Below, piece by piece: positions 34,086 to 43,931 of a stretch of 64,000 nt of DNA. Below the pieces are notes generated by a model. That model saw only the letters and a list, made by a program, of their open reading frames with translations. It was not told the origin of the DNA and made no database searches. Location of the stretch: positions 1 to 64,000 of the forward strand of contig WRPH01000016.1 in assembly GCA_009773375.1 (NCBI GenBank), written 5' to 3'. The position numbers and the translations under genes were made by a program. Source of the stretch: Paracoccaceae bacterium. Its GTDB lineage: Bacteria > Pseudomonadota > Alphaproteobacteria > Rhodobacterales > Rhodobacteraceae. Numbering within the stretch: the stretch's first letter is position 1; each line of letters begins with the position of its first letter.

Positions 34086-35977
34086 CCGGCGCAGGGCTGC
34101 CAGACGGGCTGGGCCTTGGGCAGGCGAGGCCTGAGTGTCAAAGTCTTCGGATCAGCGTCAAACAGTCCCGCCAGTTGTTCGGTCATCGCCCCGGCCAATT
34201 GTTCGACATCGGTGATGGTGACGGCGCGCTGGTAGTAGCGGGTCACGTCATGGCCAATGCCGATGGCGATCAGTTCCACGGCTTTCTTGCGTTCGACCAT
34301 GGCAATGACATCGCGCAGGTGTTTTTCGAGGAAGTTCGCCGGGTTGACTGAAAGCGTGCTGTCATCAACCGGCGCGCCGTCAGAAATCACCATCAGAATC
34401 CGCCGCGCTTCCGGGCGGGCCAGCATGCGGCGGTGCGCCCATTCCAGCGCCTCGCCGTCGATGTTTTCTTTCAGCAAGCCCTCTTTCATCATCAGGCCCA
34501 GATTGGGCCGTACCCTGCGCCACGGCGCATCGGCAGATTTGTAGATGATGTGGCGCAGATCGTTCAGCCGACCCGGTTGTTGCGGGCGGCCCTGCGCCAG
34601 CCAGCGTTCGCGTGATTGTCCACCCTTCCAGGCGCGGGTGGTGAAGCCCAAAATCTCCACCTTGACCGAGCAACGCTCCAGCGTGCGGGCCAACACATCG
34701 GCGCAGATCGCCGCAATCGAAATCGGTCGACCGCGCATCGAGCCGGAGTTGTCGATCAGCAGCGTCACCACGGTATCGCGGAATTCGGTGTCTTTTTCCT
34801 GCTTGAAGCTGAGCGGTGTTGTCGGGTTTGCCACCACACGCGCCAACCGCCCGGCGTCGAGCGTGCCTTCCTCCAGATCAAACAGCCAGCTGCGGTTTTG
34901 CTGGGCTTGCAGGCGGCGTTGCAGCTTGTTGGCAAGGCGGCTGACAGCACCTTTCAGCGGCTCCAGCTGTTGATCAAGATAGGCGCGCAGCCGTTCCAGC
35001 TCGGCCGGTTCGGCGAGGTCTTCGGCGCGGATTTCTTCATCGAAATCCGTGGTATAGACGGTGTAGTTCGGGTCGGCATCGGAATAGGGCGCGGGCGGAG
35101 GTGGTTCCAGCGGCGCTTCGCCTTCGGGCAGTTCGGCCTCGTCGCCCTGCTCCATGTCGGCTTGGTCTTCCATGGTGACCTGAGCCTGAGACTGGTCTTG
35201 CTGATCTTCCTGGCTTTGTTCGGGCGAGGCTTCGCTGTCTTCCGACTCTTGTTCTTCCGAGCCGTCAGACTCCGGCGCGTCCTGATCGTCCTGCGCCTCG
35301 TCGCCGCTGTCTTCGTCGTCGGGCTGGTCGGGGTCGTCGCCCAACTGGTCGCCATAGCCAAGGTCTGCGATCACCTTGCGGGCAAGGCGGGCAAAGGCGG
35401 CCTGATTATCAAGCACGGCATCGAGGTTATCCAGCGTGTCATGCGCCTGACCTTCGATGAATTCGCGCCACATCTCCATGACATTGGCCGCACCTTTCGG
35501 CAGATCGCGCCCGGTGGCCAGATGGCGGACAAGGTAGCCCGCTGCGACCGACAACGGCGCATCGTCGCGCTTGACGATGCCGTGATAGCCTTTGCGGTCG
35601 GCTTCATAGGCGATCTTGGCGTCGATATTGCCTGCGGTGCCGGGCATGGCACGCGCACCCACCGCCTCGCAGCGGGCGGTTTCCATCGCGTCATAGATCT
35701 CGCGGGCGAGCGGGCCGGTTGGGGCGTATTTGCTGGCAGTCGCCTCGTTATGGAACTTGCGGCGCAGCGCGAAAGCGTCTGCGGTGCCACGGGCCAGCAG
35801 CACCTCGTCCCGCGTCATCCGACGGCTGACTTGCGGCAGGCGGATGCCTTCCTTGTTCATCCCCGCCGGATCGACCGAATAGGTCACCGTCATCTCGGGG
35901 TCGTTGGCCATGGTCTTGGTGGCCTCGGCGAGGGCCTTCTTGAACGGATCGGCGGGGTTGTCGGTGGGTTTGGTCAT
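33986..35977 (-). CDS. cobT: cobaltochelatase subunit CobT
   Basis: A 663-residue CobT, part of the CobN-CobS-CobT complex that inserts cobalt into hydrogenobyrinic acid a,c-diamide (aerobic B12 pathway). It has an N-terminal helical domain, a long acidic linker rich in Asp/Glu/Gln (about residues 210-300), and a C-terminal VWA domain with the MIDAS motif L-I-D-N-S-G-S-M. The normal C-terminus should end soon after [10 protein letters not shown]; here the frame continues about 55 codons into the aminopeptidase gene in another frame. This is the counterpart of the aminopeptidase start problem. ATG 35977 is the family start. It lies downstream of cobS with an inverted repeat between. Confidence 0.92.
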   Translation of the reverse strand: MTKPTDNPADPFKKALAEATKTMANDPEMTVTYSVDPAGMNKEGIRLPQVSRRMTRDEVLLARGTADAFALRRKFHNEATASKYAPTGPLAREIYDAMETARCEAVGARAMPGTAGNIDAKIAYEADRKGYHGIVKRDDAPLSVAAGYLVRHLATGRDLPKGAANVMEMWREFIEGQAHDTLDNLDAVLDNQAAFARLARKVIADLGYGDQLGDDPDQPDDEDSGDEAQDDQDAPESDGSEEQESEDSEASPEQSQEDQQDQSQAQVTMEDQADMEQGDEAELPEGEAPLEPPPPAPYSDADPNYTVYTTDFDEEIRAEDLAEPAELERLRAYLDQQLEPLKGAVSRLANKLQRRLQAQQNRSWLFDLEEGTLDAGRLARVVANPTTPLSFKQEKDTEFRDTVVTLLIDNSGSMRGRPISIAAICADVLARTLERCSVKVEILGFTTRAWKGGQSRERWLAQGRPQQPGRLNDLRHIIYKSADAPWRRVRPNLGLMMKEGLLKENIDGEALEWAHRRMLARPEARRILMVISDGAPVDDSTLSVNPANFLEKHLRDVIAMVERKKAVELIAIGIGHDVTRYYQRAVTITDVEQLAGAMTEQLAGLFDADPKTLTLRPRLPKAQPVWQPCAGCWLPKVWPVSSSHALTSIRANMSRRGMSVCSG

Positions 35978-35997
35978 GATCCGTCTCGTGCAAGAGG

Positions 35998-36054
35998 TAG
36001 GGTGCGTGATTTCACGCACCTTTCCGGGGAAGGTGCGTGAAATCACGCACCCTA
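35998..36054. repeat. 25-bp perfect inverted repeat with nested palindromes between cobS and cobT
   Basis: The arms 35998-36022 and 36030-36054 are exact reverse complements across a 7-base loop (TCCGGGG). Each arm contains a smaller near-palindrome, GGTGCGTGA-TT-TCACGCACC. This is the architecture of a REP/BIME-like extragenic element. In the cobS-cobT transcript it would fold into a very stable hairpin. Confidence 0.75.
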
Positions 36055-36059
36055 CACTT

Positions 36060-37034
36060 TTACTTCATCGCCATGCTTGCCGCCGATTCCGGAAGCTCTT
36101 CGTTGAAGCAGCGCTGGTAGAATTCGGCCACGGTTTGCCGCTCCAATTCATCGCATTTGTTCAGGAACGACAGACGGAACGCATAGCCGACGTTGCGGAA
36201 GATCTCGGCGTTTTGCGCCCAGTTCAGCACGGTGCGCGGGCTCATCACAGTGGAAAGATCGCCGTTCATGAAGGCCGTGCGCGTCAGATCGGCCACCGTC
36301 ACCATCTGAGAAATGGTCTTGCGGCCTTTCTCGGTGTTGTAATGCGGCGATTTCGCCAGAACGATGGCGGCTTCTGCGTCGTGGCTCAGGTAGTTCAGCG
36401 TCGCCACAAGGCTCCACCGGTCCATCTGCGCCTGGTTGATCTGCTGGGTGCCGTGATAAAGGCCGGTGGTGTCGCCAAGACCCACGGTGTTCGCGGTGGC
36501 GAACAGGCGGAAATACGGGTTTGGCGTGATGATCTCGTTCTGGTCCAGCAGGGTCAGCTTGCCATCATGTTCCAGCACGCGCTGGATCACGAACATCACG
36601 TCGGCGCGGCCTGCATCGTATTCGTCGAACACGATGGCGACCGGGTTGCGCAGCGCCCAGGGCAGGATGCCTTCGTGGAATTCGGTGACCTGCTTGCCGT
36701 CGCGCAGCTTGATCGCGTCTTTGCCGATCAGGTCGATCCGGCTGATGTGTGAATCGAGGTTCACCCGCACAGTCGGCCAGTTCAGTCGCGCGCCGACCTG
36801 TTCGATATGCGTCGATTTGCCGGTGCCGTGATAGCCCTGAATCATTACCCGACGGTTATAGGCGTAGCCCGCCAGAATCGCCAAAGTGGTGTCGGGATCG
36901 AATTTATAGGTGGGGTCAATCGCGGGCACGCGGTCGGTCGCTTCGGCAAAGCCCTTCACCTTCATGTCGGTGTCGATGCCGAAGACCTCGCGGACCGAGA
37001 TTTCTTCGGTGGGTTTCATCTGTGTATCTGCCAT
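36060..37034 (-). CDS. cobS: cobaltochelatase subunit CobS
   Basis: A 324-residue AAA+ ATPase of the cobalt chelatase, related to magnesium-chelatase BchI. Walker A is G-Y-H-G-T-G-K-S-T, Walker [11 protein letters not shown], with sensor region [10 protein letters not shown]. It powers cobalt insertion with CobT and CobN (CobN not in the window). First gene of the cobS-cobT pair; starts at 37034. Confidence 0.95.
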   Translation of the reverse strand: MADTQMKPTEEISVREVFGIDTDMKVKGFAEATDRVPAIDPTYKFDPDTTLAILAGYAYNRRVMIQGYHGTGKSTHIEQVGARLNWPTVRVNLDSHISRIDLIGKDAIKLRDGKQVTEFHEGILPWALRNPVAIVFDEYDAGRADVMFVIQRVLEHDGKLTLLDQNEIITPNPYFRLFATANTVGLGDTTGLYHGTQQINQAQMDRWSLVATLNYLSHDAEAAIVLAKSPHYNTEKGRKTISQMVTVADLTRTAFMNGDLSTVMSPRTVLNWAQNAEIFRNVGYAFRLSFLNKCDELERQTVAEFYQRCFNEELPESAASMAMK

Positions 37035-37218
37035 TGCCCGTCGCCCATATCAAACTGGCGGGCCAAGCCCGCGATCATGGCTCAAGTTGTGGAACATAAC
37101 GCGCAGGGCCGCAAGGGGCGGGGATCACGCAGCATCGCTTCTGCGTGAGAAGTTGAAACTTCGCGCCGCGCGCGGGCGTAGATGCAGTATGACAGCGATA
37201 CCGGACAGGAGATTTGCC

Positions 37219-37674
37219 ATGCACCGCCGATTGTTTCTAAGTTCCGTGGCCGCGCTCGCCTGCGTGCGGCCAGCCTTTGCCGAAAGTTTTGAAGTGTCGC
37301 TGACCGAGGCCGAGTGGCGCGCCAAACTGACCGATCTGCAATATCAGGTGCTGCGCGAGGAAGCCACCGAGGCGGCGGGCAGCAGTGCGCTGAACGATGA
37401 ACAGCGCAAGGGTGTGTTTGCCTGTGCGGGCTGCGATTTGCCGCTTTTTGCCTCCGAGGCGAAGTATGACAGCGGCACCGGCTGGCCGTCGTTCTTTCAG
37501 CCATTGCCCGGCGCGGTGGGCACCAAAGCCGATCCGGGCTGGTTTGGCAGCCGCACCGAGGTGCATTGCCGCCGCTGTGGTGGGCATCTGGGCCATGTGT
37601 TTGATGATGGCCCGCAGCCCACCGGCAAGCGCTATTGCATGAACGGTGCGGCGCTGAAATTTCTCGCCGCCTGA
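37219..37674 (+). CDS. msrB: peptide-methionine (R)-S-oxide reductase MsrB, exported
   Basis: A 151-residue MsrB with a signal peptide. The zinc cysteines are Cys69/Cys72 (C-A-G-C) and Cys117/Cys120 (C-R-R-C), the catalytic Cys140 lies in R-Y-C-M-N-G, and the W-P-S-F and G-H-L-G-H-V-F motifs are present. The leader M-H-R-R-L-F-L-S-S-V has a twin arginine followed by L-F-L, compatible with Tat export, though a Sec signal is also possible. The enzyme would repair oxidised methionines in the periplasm. CAGGAGA precedes ATG 37219. Confidence 0.92.
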   Translation: MHRRLFLSSVAALACVRPAFAESFEVSLTEAEWRAKLTDLQYQVLREEATEAAGSSALNDEQRKGVFACAGCDLPLFASEAKYDSGTGWPSFFQPLPGAVGTKADPGWFGSRTEVHCRRCGGHLGHVFDDGPQPTGKRYCMNGAALKFLAA

Positions 37675-37729
37675 GGTGGGCGGGATAGACAGGCCAAGGG
37701 CTTGGGGCTACCGATAGCAAAGCGCGGGG

Positions 37730-38563
37730 TTGCCGTGCCAGTTGCTGGAGTTCCTGTCTTTGTCCAAGCCCGCTTCACCGTTGACGCTTGCCACTACCAA
37801 TGCCCTGAAGCATCTGCTGGATGCCCCGCCAGATGCGGCGCGGCTGGAACAGGCGTTTCGGCATCTGGCGAAATGGCGGTCTGAACTGATCGCGAATACG
37901 TTGCTGGAACGCTCGGGCAGCAAGGTTTTGTCCGGGCCGTTCAAGGGCATGGATTACCTTGTGCGCGCCTCGGAAGGCTCGCGGTCGGCGCGGTTGATCG
38001 GGTCTTATGAAGCCAGCCTTGCGCCGGTGATCGAGGATATTGTGACCAAGGGTTACAAGCTGGTGGTCGATGTCGGCTCTGCCGAAGGCTATTACGCGGT
38101 CGGCCTTGCGCGGCGGCTGCCGAAAGCGCGGGTGCTGGCGCGCGATGCCAATCCCAAGGCGCAGGCGCTGTGTGCGGCACTGGCGGCGGCGAACGGCGTG
38201 GAGGACCGGGTCGAGATTGGCGGGCTGATGAGGCATGTCGATTTCGACATCTGTGCAAACCAGAAGACTCTGGTGATCTGCGACATCGAAGGTGCCGAGG
38301 CCGAACTGTTGGACCCGGTGCGCGCGCCGGGGCTGCGATCGGCAGATATTCTGGTCGAGGCGCATGACGGCATGCGGCCGGGGCTAAGCCATCTGATCGC
38401 GGACCGCTTCAAGGCGACGCATCACATCCGGCTGATCGGGCGGCGGATCGACGATTCCGGCCTGCCGGACTGGATGGAAAGCTTGAGTGATCTGGATCGG
38501 CTGGTGGCTTTGTGGGAATGGCGCGGCGGGCCGACGCCGTGGCTGTGGATGGTGAAGAAATGA
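37730..38563 (+). CDS. putative SAM-dependent methyltransferase
   Basis: A 277-residue protein with a Rossmann methyltransferase motif I (V-V-D-V-G-S-A-E-G-Y-Y-A-V-G-L), a motif resembling the acidic post-I position and V-I-C-D-I-E-G-A-E-A-E-L-L-D, which resembles FkbM-type enzymes. The acceptor is unknown. The start is uncertain: TTG 37730 is the first codon used here but there is no strong ribosome site. The 3' end overlaps a glycosyltransferase gene by ATGA, so modification of a glycan or glycolipid is a reasonable inference. Confidence 0.7.
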   Translation: MPCQLLEFLSLSKPASPLTLATTNALKHLLDAPPDAARLEQAFRHLAKWRSELIANTLLERSGSKVLSGPFKGMDYLVRASEGSRSARLIGSYEASLAPVIEDIVTKGYKLVVDVGSAEGYYAVGLARRLPKARVLARDANPKAQALCAALAAANGVEDRVEIGGLMRHVDFDICANQKTLVICDIEGAEAELLDPVRAPGLRSADILVEAHDGMRPGLSHLIADRFKATHHIRLIGRRIDDSGLPDWMESLSDLDRLVALWEWRGGPTPWLWMVKK

Positions 38564-40239
38564 CCGACGCACGCCGCAACGCCGCGATCTGGTATGCGCA
38601 GGACGGGTTTGACCCCAAGGCCAAGGGCATCAACGGCCGCCGGGTGGCGGGTGAGTCTTTCCTGAAAGGCTTTCTGCGCCACGCCGAGGTGGACGAATTC
38701 GTGCTGCTGTCGCATGGCGCGGCGGAACTGGAGCCGGTCAAGGCACTGGCCGCCGATCTGCGCCCCGGAAAGGCGGTGCGCCACGCGCCGCTCATGCGAC
38801 CAAACAGCATCGCGCCGGTGGGCACGGTATTTTTCCCCAGCCCGAATTATATCGCCGAAAGCTGGCGGCGCGCGCCCTATGGAACCGGCAACTGGTCGAT
38901 TTGCGGTATCACCCACACCACCTCGACGGCGGCTGTGATGCAGGGCTTCTTCGATCTGCGTATGGCCCCGGTGATGGATTGGGATGCGGTGATCTGCACC
39001 AGTCAGGCGGTGCTGGCCTCGGTCAGCTATCAGATGGACCGGATTGACGAGCATATCCGGGCGCATCTGCGCGCCGAGCCGCCGCCGCGGCCGATGCTGC
39101 CGGTGATCCCGCTGGGCATCCACTGCGCCGATTTCGGACCGGACGCGGCGGCAGGGGCGGCCCTGCGGGCGCGGCTGCGGGCGGCGCCGCAGGATGTGGT
39201 GTTCACCACCATCGCCCGGCTTACCCCTCATGAAAAGTTCGACCCGCTGCCGATCTATCTGGCGATGCAGGCGGCGCAACGCGAATTGACCAAGGCGCAG
39301 ACCGGGCAAAAGCTGCATATCGCCTTCTGCGGCCAGTTTCGCGAAGATTTCTCGCGCAAGGTGTTTACTGAAGGCGCTGCCAAACTGATGCCTGACGTGG
39401 GCTTTGCGCTGCTGGATGGCGCGTCTGCCGATGACCGCAAGGCGGTGCTGTCGGGGGCGGATGTGTTCATGTTCCTGATTGATAACATTCAGGAAACCTT
39501 TGGCCTTGCCCCGCTGGAAGGCATGGCGGCGGGGTTGCCACTGCTGGTGTCGGATTGGGATGGCATGAAGGATACCGTCTCGGCGGACGTCGGGTTTCGG
39601 GTCACGTCGCGGGCCTTGCGCGGTGGACAGATGGCGCAAGAGGCGCTGCGCTATCAGGGCGGCACCGACAGCTATGTGCAGTATTGCGCGGCCACCTCGG
39701 CGCTGACCGAGATCGACATGGCGGAATTGCAGGCGCGCATCCTGCAGCTCGCGCGCGATCCCGATCTGCGCCGCAAGATGGGGCAGGCGGGCAAGGCGCG
39801 GGCGCAAAGCCTGTATGATTGGGCGCAGATCGTGCCGCAGATGCAGGCGCTGTGGGGCGAGCAGGACGCCCGCCGCCGCGCCGGAGCCGCAACTGCGCGG
39901 CGCTATGCGGCCGACGCGCTGCCGGTGGCACCGTCACCGACCAACCTGTTTGGCGGCTACCCGACCGAGCAGGTCACTCTGGCGGCAACCCGGTTTGTGC
40001 TTGCCGATCCGACCGGGCGGCCCAGTCTGGCCGAGGTGCTGACGACGCGGAATTATCAGGGGCTGAAGCGCGTCTTCGCCGCCCCCGATCATATCGCCGC
40101 CGTGCTGCTGACCATCGCCAAGGCTGGCCCCGCAGGCTGCGGGCTGGCCGAGGTGGAAAAGGCCACCGGCATCAGCGCCCCCTCGGGCGAGCGGATTGCG
40201 ATCTGGCTGCTGAAATACGGGTTTATCCGGCGCGGCTAA
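38560..40239 (+). CDS. glycosyltransferase family 4-like protein with C-terminal extension
   Basis: A 559-residue GT-B-type glycosyltransferase. The C-terminal nucleotide-sugar domain shows F-T-T-I-A-R-L-T-P-H-E-K and the E-x7-E motif E-T-F-G-L-A-P-L-E-G-M-A-A-G-L-P-L-L-V-S-D-W-D-G. Beyond about residue 450 an additional stretch ends in A-G-C-G-L-A-E-V-E-K-A-T-G-I-S, which looks like a small winged-helix fold of unknown use. The protein lacks a signal peptide, so it acts in the cytoplasm or at the inner membrane. Coupled to the upstream methyltransferase; both probably decorate a surface glycan. Confidence 0.85.
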   Translation: MTDARRNAAIWYAQDGFDPKAKGINGRRVAGESFLKGFLRHAEVDEFVLLSHGAAELEPVKALAADLRPGKAVRHAPLMRPNSIAPVGTVFFPSPNYIAESWRRAPYGTGNWSICGITHTTSTAAVMQGFFDLRMAPVMDWDAVICTSQAVLASVSYQMDRIDEHIRAHLRAEPPPRPMLPVIPLGIHCADFGPDAAAGAALRARLRAAPQDVVFTTIARLTPHEKFDPLPIYLAMQAAQRELTKAQTGQKLHIAFCGQFREDFSRKVFTEGAAKLMPDVGFALLDGASADDRKAVLSGADVFMFLIDNIQETFGLAPLEGMAAGLPLLVSDWDGMKDTVSADVGFRVTSRALRGGQMAQEALRYQGGTDSYVQYCAATSALTEIDMAELQARILQLARDPDLRRKMGQAGKARAQSLYDWAQIVPQMQALWGEQDARRRAGAATARRYAADALPVAPSPTNLFGGYPTEQVTLAATRFVLADPTGRPSLAEVLTTRNYQGLKRVFAAPDHIAAVLLTIAKAGPAGCGLAEVEKATGISAPSGERIAIWLLKYGFIRRG

Positions 40240-40251
40240 GGTGGGGGGCCG

Positions 40252-40884
40252 TTACTCTTTGAAGTAACGGCTGTCCTTGATCTGATCCCAGGCCCAGACA
40301 ACCTCTTGCAGACGGTCCTCATCACTGCGGTCGCCGCCGTTCATATCTGGGTGAAGATCCTTCACCAGGCCTTTGTATTGCTTGCGGATTTCGGTCTTGG
40401 TCCAGGTGTCGCGCGCATCCAGCAGCTCGATCGCCTTGCGTTCCGTCGCCGGCAGTTTGCGGGTGGCATTCGAGGTTGGCTTGCCGGGGTTGCGGGTGGC
40501 GTTGTCACCCAGCAGCGACAGCGGGTCTTCGACGCCAAGGCGGTGCCACGCATTGCCATCATCCTTGCGCGAGAACGGCTTGGTTTCGCGTTCCCACAGC
40601 CGGTCTTTTTCCAGCAGCTTCTGGAATTCCTCATCGGTGGCGGTGCCGAAGAAATTCCACTTCAGGTTATACTCGCGGACATGATCGCGGCAGAACCAGA
40701 AGAACTGATCCAGATGATCGGGCGACTTCGGGGCGCGGTAGGCACCCTTTTCCTTGCAGGTTGGATAATCACAGCCCTTGTTCGAGGTTTCAAATGCCCC
40801 CGACATGCCGCGGCGCGTGGTTTTGCGCTTGGCTTTATCCGACGAGACGCGGATATCGAATTCAAACGGGGGACGACTGGACAT
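40252..40884 (-). CDS. J-domain (DnaJ-like) protein
   Basis: A 210-residue protein whose C-terminal about 60 residues form a J domain with the essential H-P-D (L-H-P-D-M-N-G-G) and R-K-Q-Y-K-G-L-V-K-D. The N-terminal half has conserved Cys (G-C-D-Y-P-T-C-K and F-C-R-D-H) suggesting a small metal site. In related genomes a gene of this type neighbours bolA and cobS. It should stimulate a DnaK-type chaperone on a specific client. ATG 40884 is used; the open frame continues upstream without homology. Confidence 0.9.
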   Translation of the reverse strand: MSSRPPFEFDIRVSSDKAKRKTTRRGMSGAFETSNKGCDYPTCKEKGAYRAPKSPDHLDQFFWFCRDHVREYNLKWNFFGTATDEEFQKLLEKDRLWERETKPFSRKDDGNAWHRLGVEDPLSLLGDNATRNPGKPTSNATRKLPATERKAIELLDARDTWTKTEIRKQYKGLVKDLHPDMNGGDRSDEDRLQEVVWAWDQIKDSRYFKE

Positions 40885-40958
40885 GTAGTTGGCCTTTCCG
40901 ACTCGGAGGCAAGAGTTTAGGGCTTTGTGCGGCAGATTGAAGGGGCTTCGTGGAAAAA

Positions 40959-41210
40959 ATGACCGTAGAAACCGAGTTGACAGCACGTTTGACGCAAGCT
41001 TTCGCGCCGACCCGGCTGGAAGTGGTGAACGAAAGCCACAAACATGCCGGACACGGCGGCGATGATGGCTCGGGCGAGAGCCATTTTGCCGTGTTGATCC
41101 GCGCCGAAGCTTTGGCCGCGATGGGCCGGGTGGCCCGGCACCGCGCGGTGCACGCGGCCTTGGGCGACCTGACCCGCCGCATTCACGCGCTGGCGCTGGA
41201 CATCGGCTGA
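40959..41210 (+). CDS. BolA-family protein
   Basis: An 83-residue BolA/IbaG-type protein. Seen are L-E-V-V-N-E-S-H-K-H-A-G-H, F-A-V-L-I and the R-H-R-A-V-H-A-A-L helix, which match the class II-like KH fold with the conserved His. BolA proteins pair with monothiol glutaredoxins in iron handling and affect morphology genes. ATG 40959 is preferred over a GTG three codons earlier. Divergent from the J-domain gene. Confidence 0.93.
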   Translation: MTVETELTARLTQAFAPTRLEVVNESHKHAGHGGDDGSGESHFAVLIRAEALAAMGRVARHRAVHAALGDLTRRIHALALDIG

Positions 41211-41228
41211 ACGCCGCAGCCTGAGCCA

Positions 41229-41249
41229 CGATTTCCGGGGCGGAAATCG
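41229..41249. terminator. bidirectional hairpin between bolA and glcB
   Basis: CGATTTCCG-GGG-CGGAAATCG is a perfect 9-bp stem with a three-base loop between two convergent genes. It can terminate transcription from either side. Confidence 0.65.
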
Positions 41250-41257
41250 GTCTGCGG

Positions 41258-43405
41258 TCAGCCGCGCGCCTTCAATTCCAAGCGACGCGCGTGCAGCACT
41301 GGCTCGGTGTAACCCGAAGGCTGCACCCGGCCCTTGAACACCAGATCGCAGGCGGCAAGGTAGGCGATGCCGTCAAAGCCCGGGGCCATCGCGCGATAGG
41401 CCGCATCGCCCGCGTTCTGCCGATCCACCACCACCGCCATTTTCCGCATCGCCGCCTGCACCTGCTCCGGCGTCACCACGCCATGATGCAGCCAGTTGGC
41501 GATGTGCTGGGCGGAAATCCGGCAGGTGGCGCGGTCTTCCATCAGGCCGATGTCGTGGATGTCAGGCACTTTCGAACAGCCCACCCCTTGATCAATCCAG
41601 CGCACCACATAGCCCAGAATGCCTTGGGCGTTGTTTTCCACCTCTTGCAGGATCTGGCTTTCGGTCCATTTCTGGTAGGAGGCCAGCGGGATTTCCAGAA
41701 TGGTTTCGACATAGGCCCGCCGCCCGCCCGCCTTCAGCCGGTTCTGCACCGCAAACACGTTGATCTTGTGATAGTGTAGCACATGCAAAGTGGCGGCGGT
41801 GGGCGAGGGCACCCAAGCGCAGTTTGCCCCGGCCTTGGGATGGTCGATCTTCTGCTCCAGCATCGCCGCCATCAGGTCGGGTGCCGCCCACATGCCCTTG
41901 CCGATCTGGGCGCGGCCCTGCAAGCCGCACTCCAGCCCGATATCAACGTTCTGGTTTTCATAAGCCCCGATCCACGGCTTGCGCTTGATGAAATCCTTGC
42001 GGCTGAACGGGCCTGCCTCCATCGAGGTGTGAATCTCGTCGCCGGTGCGGTCCAGAAAGCCGGTGTTGATGAAGGCCAGCCGATGCCGCGCCGCGCGGAT
42101 ACAGGCTTTCAGATTGACCGAGGTGCGGCGCTCTTCGTCCATCACACCGATTTTCACGGTGTTGCGCGGCAGGCCAAGAATGTCTTCCACCCTGTCAAAG
42201 GTCTCAACCGCGAAGGCGACCTCTTCGGGGCCGTGCATCTTCGGTTTGACGACATAGACCGACCCTTCATGCGAGTTGCGTAAGCCTGAGGCCTTTTGCA
42301 GATCATGCATGGCGATCAGCGGTGTGATCAGCGCATCCATCAGGCCCTCGTAGATTTCTGACCCATCCGGCAGCAGGATCGCCGGGTTGGTCATCAGATG
42401 GCCGACGTTGCGCACCCACAGCAGGGCGCGGCCTTTCAGCGACAGCACCGAGCCATCTGGTGCCAAGAAATCGCGGTCGGGGTTCAGCGCGCGGGTCATG
42501 GCTTTGCCGCCCTTATCGAGCTGCGCGGTCAGCGTGCCGGTCATCAGGCCCAGCCAGTTACTATAGGCAAGGGTCTTGTCTGCGCCATCGACGCAAGCCA
42601 CCGAATCTTCGCAATCCATGATCGCCGACAGCGCACTTTCCAGCACGATATCGGCCAGACAGGCCTGGTCGCGGCTGCCGATCAGATGCGCGCGGTCGAA
42701 CACCAGTTCGACATGCAGGCCGTTGTTGACCAGCAGCACCGAGTCCGGTGCCTTCGGGTTGCCCTTGTAGCCTGCAAATTTCTCCGGATGCACCAGCGGC
42801 AGATCGTCGATCAGCAGCGCAGCGCCGATCACCTGATACCGCCGCACATCGGCATGCGAGGCCCCGGCAATCGGGAAAGCCTCGTCCAGAAACACCCGCG
42901 CCCGCGCAACCACCCGCGCGCCGCGGCCACGGTCATAGCCACCCGCCGGGGCAGGACTGCCCATCGCGTCGGTGCCGTAAAGCGCGTCATACAGGCTGCC
43001 CCAACGCGCATTGGCGGCGTTCAGCGCATAGCGGGCGTTGGTGATCGGTACCACCAACTGCGGCCCGGCAATTTCGGCTATTTCTGCATCCACACCTGCG
43101 GTGTCGATCTGAAAATCGCCGCCCTCGGGCAGCAGATAGCCGATTTCTTGCAGGAAGGCCTTGTAGGCTGCCGCATCATGCGGTCCGCCCCGATGCGCGC
43201 GGTGCCAGGCATCGATCTGTTCCTGCAAAGTCTCGCGCTTGGCCAGGAGTGCGCGGTTCTTCGCGCCTTGGGTGCTGGCCAGATCAGCCATCCCGGCCCA
43301 GAACTGATCTGTGGTAACCCCGGTGCCGGGCAGGGCACGGGTCTCGATGAAATCGGCAAGAATCTGATCGACCTGCAGTCCGTGACGGGTAACGCGCTGG
43401 GTCAT
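41258..43405 (-). CDS. glcB: malate synthase G
   Basis: A 715-residue monomeric malate synthase G, condensing glyoxylate with acetyl-CoA in the glyoxylate or glycolate route. Family length and motifs fit: [50 protein letters not shown] and the C-terminal helical plug. ATG 43405 is the family start; an upstream extension is non-homologous. It is divergent from the arsR-type gene. Confidence 0.97.
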   Translation of the reverse strand: MTQRVTRHGLQVDQILADFIETRALPGTGVTTDQFWAGMADLASTQGAKNRALLAKRETLQEQIDAWHRAHRGGPHDAAAYKAFLQEIGYLLPEGGDFQIDTAGVDAEIAEIAGPQLVVPITNARYALNAANARWGSLYDALYGTDAMGSPAPAGGYDRGRGARVVARARVFLDEAFPIAGASHADVRRYQVIGAALLIDDLPLVHPEKFAGYKGNPKAPDSVLLVNNGLHVELVFDRAHLIGSRDQACLADIVLESALSAIMDCEDSVACVDGADKTLAYSNWLGLMTGTLTAQLDKGGKAMTRALNPDRDFLAPDGSVLSLKGRALLWVRNVGHLMTNPAILLPDGSEIYEGLMDALITPLIAMHDLQKASGLRNSHEGSVYVVKPKMHGPEEVAFAVETFDRVEDILGLPRNTVKIGVMDEERRTSVNLKACIRAARHRLAFINTGFLDRTGDEIHTSMEAGPFSRKDFIKRKPWIGAYENQNVDIGLECGLQGRAQIGKGMWAAPDLMAAMLEQKIDHPKAGANCAWVPSPTAATLHVLHYHKINVFAVQNRLKAGGRRAYVETILEIPLASYQKWTESQILQEVENNAQGILGYVVRWIDQGVGCSKVPDIHDIGLMEDRATCRISAQHIANWLHHGVVTPEQVQAAMRKMAVVVDRQNAGDAAYRAMAPGFDGIAYLAACDLVFKGRVQPSGYTEPVLHARRLELKARG

Positions 43406-43530
43406 GCAAGGCTCCTTGGCAAAATCTCTGGCGTTCGGGATAGCAGAAAGCCGCCGTTGGGGAAACATTTGCGCGCGACGATTTTCGCAGGGCTGGCGAA
43501 AACACTTTCCGGCATTACTTGTGAATAATG

Positions 43531-43597
43531 CTTAGCTGAAAAGCTAAGTTTCTTCTTCACAGCGTGGTCGCGCCATGTTAGTTAGTGAAATGACTAA
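43531..43597. promoter_or_regulatory. palindromic operator candidates of the ArsR-type regulator
   Basis: CTTAGCT-GAAA-AGCTAAG (43531-43548) is an exact 7-4-7 palindrome. TTAGT-GAAATG-ACTAA (43582-43597) overlaps the start of the regulator gene. Both share TTAG/CTAA ends, as expected for two binding sites of one dimeric repressor controlling its own promoter. Confidence 0.5.
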
Positions 43598-43931
43598 ACA
43601 TGACCCCGATCTTTCGCTGATCTTTCAGGCACTGTCTGATCCCACTCGACGCGCGATGCTGGCGCAATTGGGGCGGGGGGCGGTGCCGGTTTCCGAACTG
43701 GCCCGACCCACCGGGTTGGCGCTGCCGACGGTGATGCGGCACCTGTCGGTGCTGGAAGATGCGGCACTGATCATGACCGTGAAAACCGGGCGCACCCGGA
43801 TGTGCAGTGCCCGCCCCGAAACCCTTGCTGCTACCGCCGATTGGCTGGCCGACCAGCGTGCGCAGTGGGAGGCGCGCACCGACCGGCTGGAAGCCTATGT
43901 CGCGACCTTGATGAAGGAGACCAAAGCATGA
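43590..43931 (+). CDS. ArsR-family winged-helix regulator
   Basis: A 113-residue small regulator with F-Q-A-L-S-D-P-T-R-R-A-M-L near the start and the recognition helix L-P-T-V-M-R-H-L-S-V-L-E, typical of the ArsR subgroup next to SRPBCC proteins. No metal-binding Cys pair like arsenic sensors (E-L-C-V-C-D) is present. The start may be ATG 43590 or ATG 43575 five codons earlier. Overlaps the next gene by ATGA, so its ligand may relate to the SRPBCC proteins' function. Confidence 0.92.
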   Translation: MTKHDPDLSLIFQALSDPTRRAMLAQLGRGAVPVSELARPTGLALPTVMRHLSVLEDAALIMTVKTGRTRMCSARPETLAATADWLADQRAQWEARTDRLEAYVATLMKETKA

